Shown piece after piece: positions 5,044-6,585 of a stretch of 6,585 bases of DNA; positions within the stretch are counted from its first letter, which is position 1; each line of letters starts with the position of its first letter. The stretch covers positions 1 to 6,585 of the forward strand of contig CAMZFJ010000103.1 of assembly GCA_947306025.1 (NCBI GenBank), written 5' to 3'. Source of the DNA: an uncultured Fibrobacter sp. (lineage in GTDB: Bacteria > Fibrobacterota > Fibrobacteria > Fibrobacterales > Fibrobacteraceae). The notes under the pieces are model-generated. The model was not told the DNA's origin. It did not search any database and was given only the letters and a program-made list of their open reading frames with translations. Position numbers and translations under genes: made by a program.

Positions 5044-5787
5044 ATGGATGTTTTGCGGACCGTTGCAAATTTTGTTTTTGGGATGGAGTGCTTGGGGTGC
5101 GGGAGTTCGTCGGAGAGGCTGGACCCGTGGTTATGCCCGGCATGTGCGGCAGAACTTAAGCGGGAATCGCTTTCGCCATCGTTTCCGAACGATGATGCAT
5201 TTTGCCTGTTCCCGATGCGGCCTTTGACGAGGCGCCTTGTGCATGCGCTCAAGTACCGCAATATTCCCGGTTTGGCGTCGTACTTGGTGCGCCATTCGTC
5301 GGCGGTGAAGCGAGGGGCTGTGGGGCAGGAACTTTCGATGCTTGCGCAACCGCTTTATTTTGTGCCGGTGCCGTTGCACAGGGCGAGGTATCGCGAACGA
5401 GGCTACAACCAAGCGGAACTTTTGGCGGCGGCACTAGCGACTACGACTGGAGGTAGGGTTTGCCGTTGGCTAAAGCGCAAGACGTTCGTGGTCTCGCAGA
5501 CAAAGCTTTCGAAAGAGGATCGCGAACTGAATGTAGCTGGGGCGTTTGTTGCAAATTTCCCGCATAAAATGCCTGCGCGTGGGAGCGTTGTTGTCGTGGA
5601 TGATGTGTTTACGACGGGCGCGACGACATCTGCGTGTTTGGCTGCGTTTGGGGCCGATTTCCCGTTGCCGTTGAAGGTCTGCACGCTCATTTACGATGAG
5701 CCGGCGTCAGCGGTGGCCGACTATGCCGCGGATTGCAGGGCAGACTGGGACGTGTTTAGACGAGAGAACGCCGCTACGCGGCTATAG
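5044..5787 (+). CDS. comF: ComF family protein (zinc finger plus phosphoribosyltransferase fold)
   Basis: The 247-residue soluble protein has the two-part ComF layout. An N-terminal zinc ribbon with C16-x2-C19 and C31-x2-C34 is followed by a phosphoribosyltransferase-type domain. Family landmarks are ALKYRNIPGLASYL at 68-81, VPVPLHRARYRERGYNQAELLA at 108-129 and the PRPP-loop motif VVVVDDVFTTGAT at 182-194, with the two acidic residues Asp186-Asp187. In naturally competent bacteria ComF (ComFC/GntX relatives) acts in the cytoplasm in uptake or processing of transforming DNA; in others its role is unclear, so the name does not prove competence. It stands alone, with a strong ribosome binding site and repeat-rich DNA on both sides. 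The last nine residues (RRENAATRL) and the stop are encoded in an 11-bp direct repeat of spacer type, so the tail is probably not conserved. Confidence 0.93.
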   Translation: MDVLRTVANFVFGMECLGCGSSSERLDPWLCPACAAELKRESLSPSFPNDDAFCLFPMRPLTRRLVHALKYRNIPGLASYLVRHSSAVKRGAVGQELSMLAQPLYFVPVPLHRARYRERGYNQAELLAAALATTTGGRVCRWLKRKTFVVSQTKLSKEDRELNVAGAFVANFPHKMPARGSVVVVDDVFTTGATTSACLAAFGADFPLPLKVCTLIYDEPASAVADYAADCRADWDVFRRENAATRL

Positions 5788-5806
5788 ACGAGAGACTAGA
5801 GAGGGG
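5757..5806 (+). repeat. Direct repeat TAGACGAGAGA (two copies) and short 7-nt periodic run spanning the comF stop
   Basis: TAGACGAGAGA lies at 5757-5767 inside comF and at 5785-5795, where its first three bases are the comF stop codon. Between them is a GCCGC-TAC-GCGGC hairpin at 5770-5782. From 5786 the sequence continues with a 7-nt rhythm (AGACGAG, AGACTAG, AGAGGGG). CTAGAGA here also occurs as a unit in array 2. Confidence 0.6.
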
Positions 5807-5813
5807 TGAGGTC

Positions 5814-5829
5814 GCCCGCCATGGCGGGC
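5814..5829. repeat. Perfect GCCCGCC-AT-GGCGGGC palindrome
   Basis: Seven-bp GC-rich arms at 5814-5820 and 5823-5829 surround AT, 26 bp after the comF stop. Only three T follow, so it is at best a weak + strand terminator. More likely it is another spacer palindrome, with the stronger bidirectional terminator further on. Confidence 0.5.
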
Positions 5830-5857
5830 TTTGAGGTTTGAGGAACGAGCAATGAGC
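5830..5857 (+). repeat. Heptanucleotide array 5, WWYGAGS x4
   Basis: Four in-phase 7-bp units are present: TTTGAGG twice, AACGAGC and AATGAGC, each with GAG at positions 4-6. The array continues the pattern of AG recurring every 7 nt seen upstream of comF. Confidence 0.6.
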
Positions 5858-5883
5858 TCGCTTCGCTTTGTGCGTCGTAGCAA

Positions 5884-5909
5884 AAAAAGCTCCCCGAAGG
5901 GAGCTTTTT
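5884..5909. terminator. Bidirectional intrinsic terminator shared by tRNA-Ser (-) and comF (+)
   Basis: Perfect 11-bp arms, AAAAAGCTCCC at 5884-5894 and its complement at 5899-5909, surround a 4-nt loop. On the - strand the loop is UUCG closed by C-G, and the stem is followed by a run of seven T, making a strong terminator just downstream of the tRNA. On the + strand five T follow the stem, so comF transcripts could also stop here. Confidence 0.85.
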
Positions 5910-5910
5910 A

Positions 5911-5991
5911 CGGAGGAAGAGGGACTCGAACCCCCAAGCCTTACGGCGGCGGTTTTCAAGACCGCTGACTTACCAATTAGCCTATTCCTCC
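5911..5991 (-). tRNA. tRNA-Ser, anticodon UGA
   Basis: On the - strand the 81 nt fold as a class II tRNA. The 7-bp acceptor stem is GGAGGAA with TTCCTCC, the D stem is GGCT with AGTC, and the anticodon stem GCGGT/ACCGC closes the loop CTTGAAA. The T arm is GGGGG-TTCGAGT-CCCTC with one G-T pair. The anticodon is TGA (UGA), reading UCN serine codons. A 13-nt variable arm with a GCC/GGC stem and discriminator base G73 are both as expected for tRNA-Ser. No CCA is encoded, so it must be added after transcription. It is convergent with comF, which it meets at the shared terminator. Confidence 0.95.
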
Positions 5992-6004
5992 AATTGGTGC
6001 GCAA

Positions 6005-6034
6005 AGAATAGAAAAAATACTTCGATCTCGTCAA
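6005..6034 (-). promoter_or_regulatory. Probable promoter of tRNA-Ser
   Basis: Reading the - strand, TTGACG (6029-6034) and TATTCT (6005-6010) are separated by 18 nt, a reasonable sigma-70-type arrangement. Transcription would start near 5998, a few nt before the mature tRNA 5' end at 5991. Confidence 0.55.
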
Positions 6035-6079
6035 CGATACTTTGCATTTTATGCTGAATTAATTATTTTTTTACATACC

Positions 6080-6585
6080 ATGGCATACGAAGTCAACGAT
6101 ACTGATCTTGGGGACAGTCAAGTCGCTGCCCTTTTGTTCGAGTATATGCCAAAAATTGCGGCAGAGTACCATACGGATAGTCTTCTGTTGCTTATGGCGG
6201 ACTTGGGTAGGCGAATCGTTCAGGCCGACCGCTGTTCGTTGTGGCTTATTGACGAAGAGCGCAAAGAATTGTGGACCAAGGTGGCTCATGGCGTTGATGA
6301 ACTTCGTATTCCTCTCACGGCGGGGTTTGTCGGTTATTCTCTCAAGACCGGTCAGCCTGTTTTAGTCGAAGATGCCTATCAAGATTCTAGGTTTGACCGC
6401 CGTAGTGATATCAAGAACGGTTATCATACGACTTCCGTGATGACGATGCCCATGGAAAGCGAAGGGCGCGTGATGGGAGTGTTCCAGGCCATAAACAAGA
6501 TTGGCGACAATGTGTTCTTTTCACAAAAGGACTTGGAACATCTAAAGCTCATATCGGTTTATTCTGCAAAGACGATTGAATCGGC
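6080..6585 (+). CDS. GAF-domain signalling protein, N-terminal part (3' truncated by window)
   Basis: The ATG at 6080 opens a frame that stays open to the window end; 168 complete codons are visible. Residues about 33-168 form one GAF domain: a helix with DSLLLLMADLGRRIVQADRCSLWLID, then strands around LWTKVAHG, the segment IPLTAGFVGYSLKTGQPVLVEDAYQDSRF, and the closing NKIGDNVFFSQKDLEHL at 139-155. That end is close to the NK(x)nFx3DE motif of cyclic-nucleotide-binding GAF domains, here N139-K140, F147 and D151-L-E153. Many GAFs with other or unknown ligands share it, so the ligand cannot be named. GAF domains usually sense small molecules and control a C-terminal output (kinase, cyclase, GGDEF, HD-GYP, transcription factor), which lies outside the window. 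No membrane segment is seen, so this part is probably cytoplasmic. No Shine-Dalgarno sequence precedes the ATG; the next in-frame Met (residue 23) has none either, so the start is uncertain. Confidence 0.85.
   Translation, partial: MAYEVNDTDLGDSQVAALLFEYMPKIAAEYHTDSLLLLMADLGRRIVQADRCSLWLIDEERKELWTKVAHGVDELRIPLTAGFVGYSLKTGQPVLVEDAYQDSRFDRRSDIKNGYHTTSVMTMPMESEGRVMGVFQAINKIGDNVFFSQKDLEHLKLISVYSAKTIES

Noticed and set aside
5202..5456. Open frame on + overlapping comF in another frame
   Set aside because: Cys/Ala/Gly-rich shadow composition, and comF covers the region with clear family motifs.
6042..6069. Promoter for the GAF gene (TTGCAT with an AT-rich -10)
   Set aside because: Spacing is only about 16 nt and the -10 candidate is a featureless T-rich stretch. 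It may be real but cannot be supported from sequence alone.

Overview
The window carries the elongasome (rod-shape) gene cluster of a Gram-negative-type bacterium, followed by an accessory stretch holding comF, a serine tRNA and the start of a GAF-domain gene. The overall look suggests a Fibrobacter-like member of the Fibrobacterota: mixed GC content, tRNA without an encoded CCA, and repeat-rich spacers of AG-phased heptamers and REP-like hairpins. This is an inference from general resemblance; nothing here proves the taxon.

Region 1 (1-4531): the 3' end of mreB, then mreC, mreD, mrdA (PBP2) and rodA, all on the + strand. mreB and mreC are 19 bp apart. mreC/mreD and mreD/mrdA each overlap by 8 bp, and mrdA/rodA overlap by 4 bp (ATGA). 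This is the canonical cell-elongation operon. MreB filaments, linked through MreC and MreD, organise the RodA glycosyltransferase and PBP2 transpeptidase pair that inserts lateral-wall peptidoglycan. The catalytic residues expected of RodA and PBP2 are present.

Region 2 (4532-5043): a 512-bp non-coding spacer with no credible gene. It holds three degenerate arrays with a 7-bp period, two on + and one on the opposite strand. It also holds a REP-like hairpin of the ATCCT...AGGAT type, further small hairpins with C(GNA)G loops, a perfect 11-bp-arm palindrome, and a 14-bp direct repeat flanking a 68-bp hairpin-rich block just upstream of comF.

Region 3 (5044-5991): comF (zinc finger plus phosphoribosyltransferase fold) has a strong ribosome binding site. 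Its last codons and its stop lie in an 11-bp direct repeat that belongs to the same kind of spacer sequence. A bidirectional intrinsic terminator separates comF from the convergent tRNA-Ser(UGA), which has a recognisable promoter on the - strand.

Region 4 (5992-6585): a short divergent spacer and then the first 168 codons of a GAF-domain signalling protein that runs off the window.

The genes are well-known families. What is less ordinary is the spacer DNA: a shared 7-nt periodic AG pattern in several arrays on both strands, starting just after or overlapping the stop codons of the last gene in two transcription units, together with a family of triloop hairpins. I see no CRISPR, transposase, phage or defence genes.
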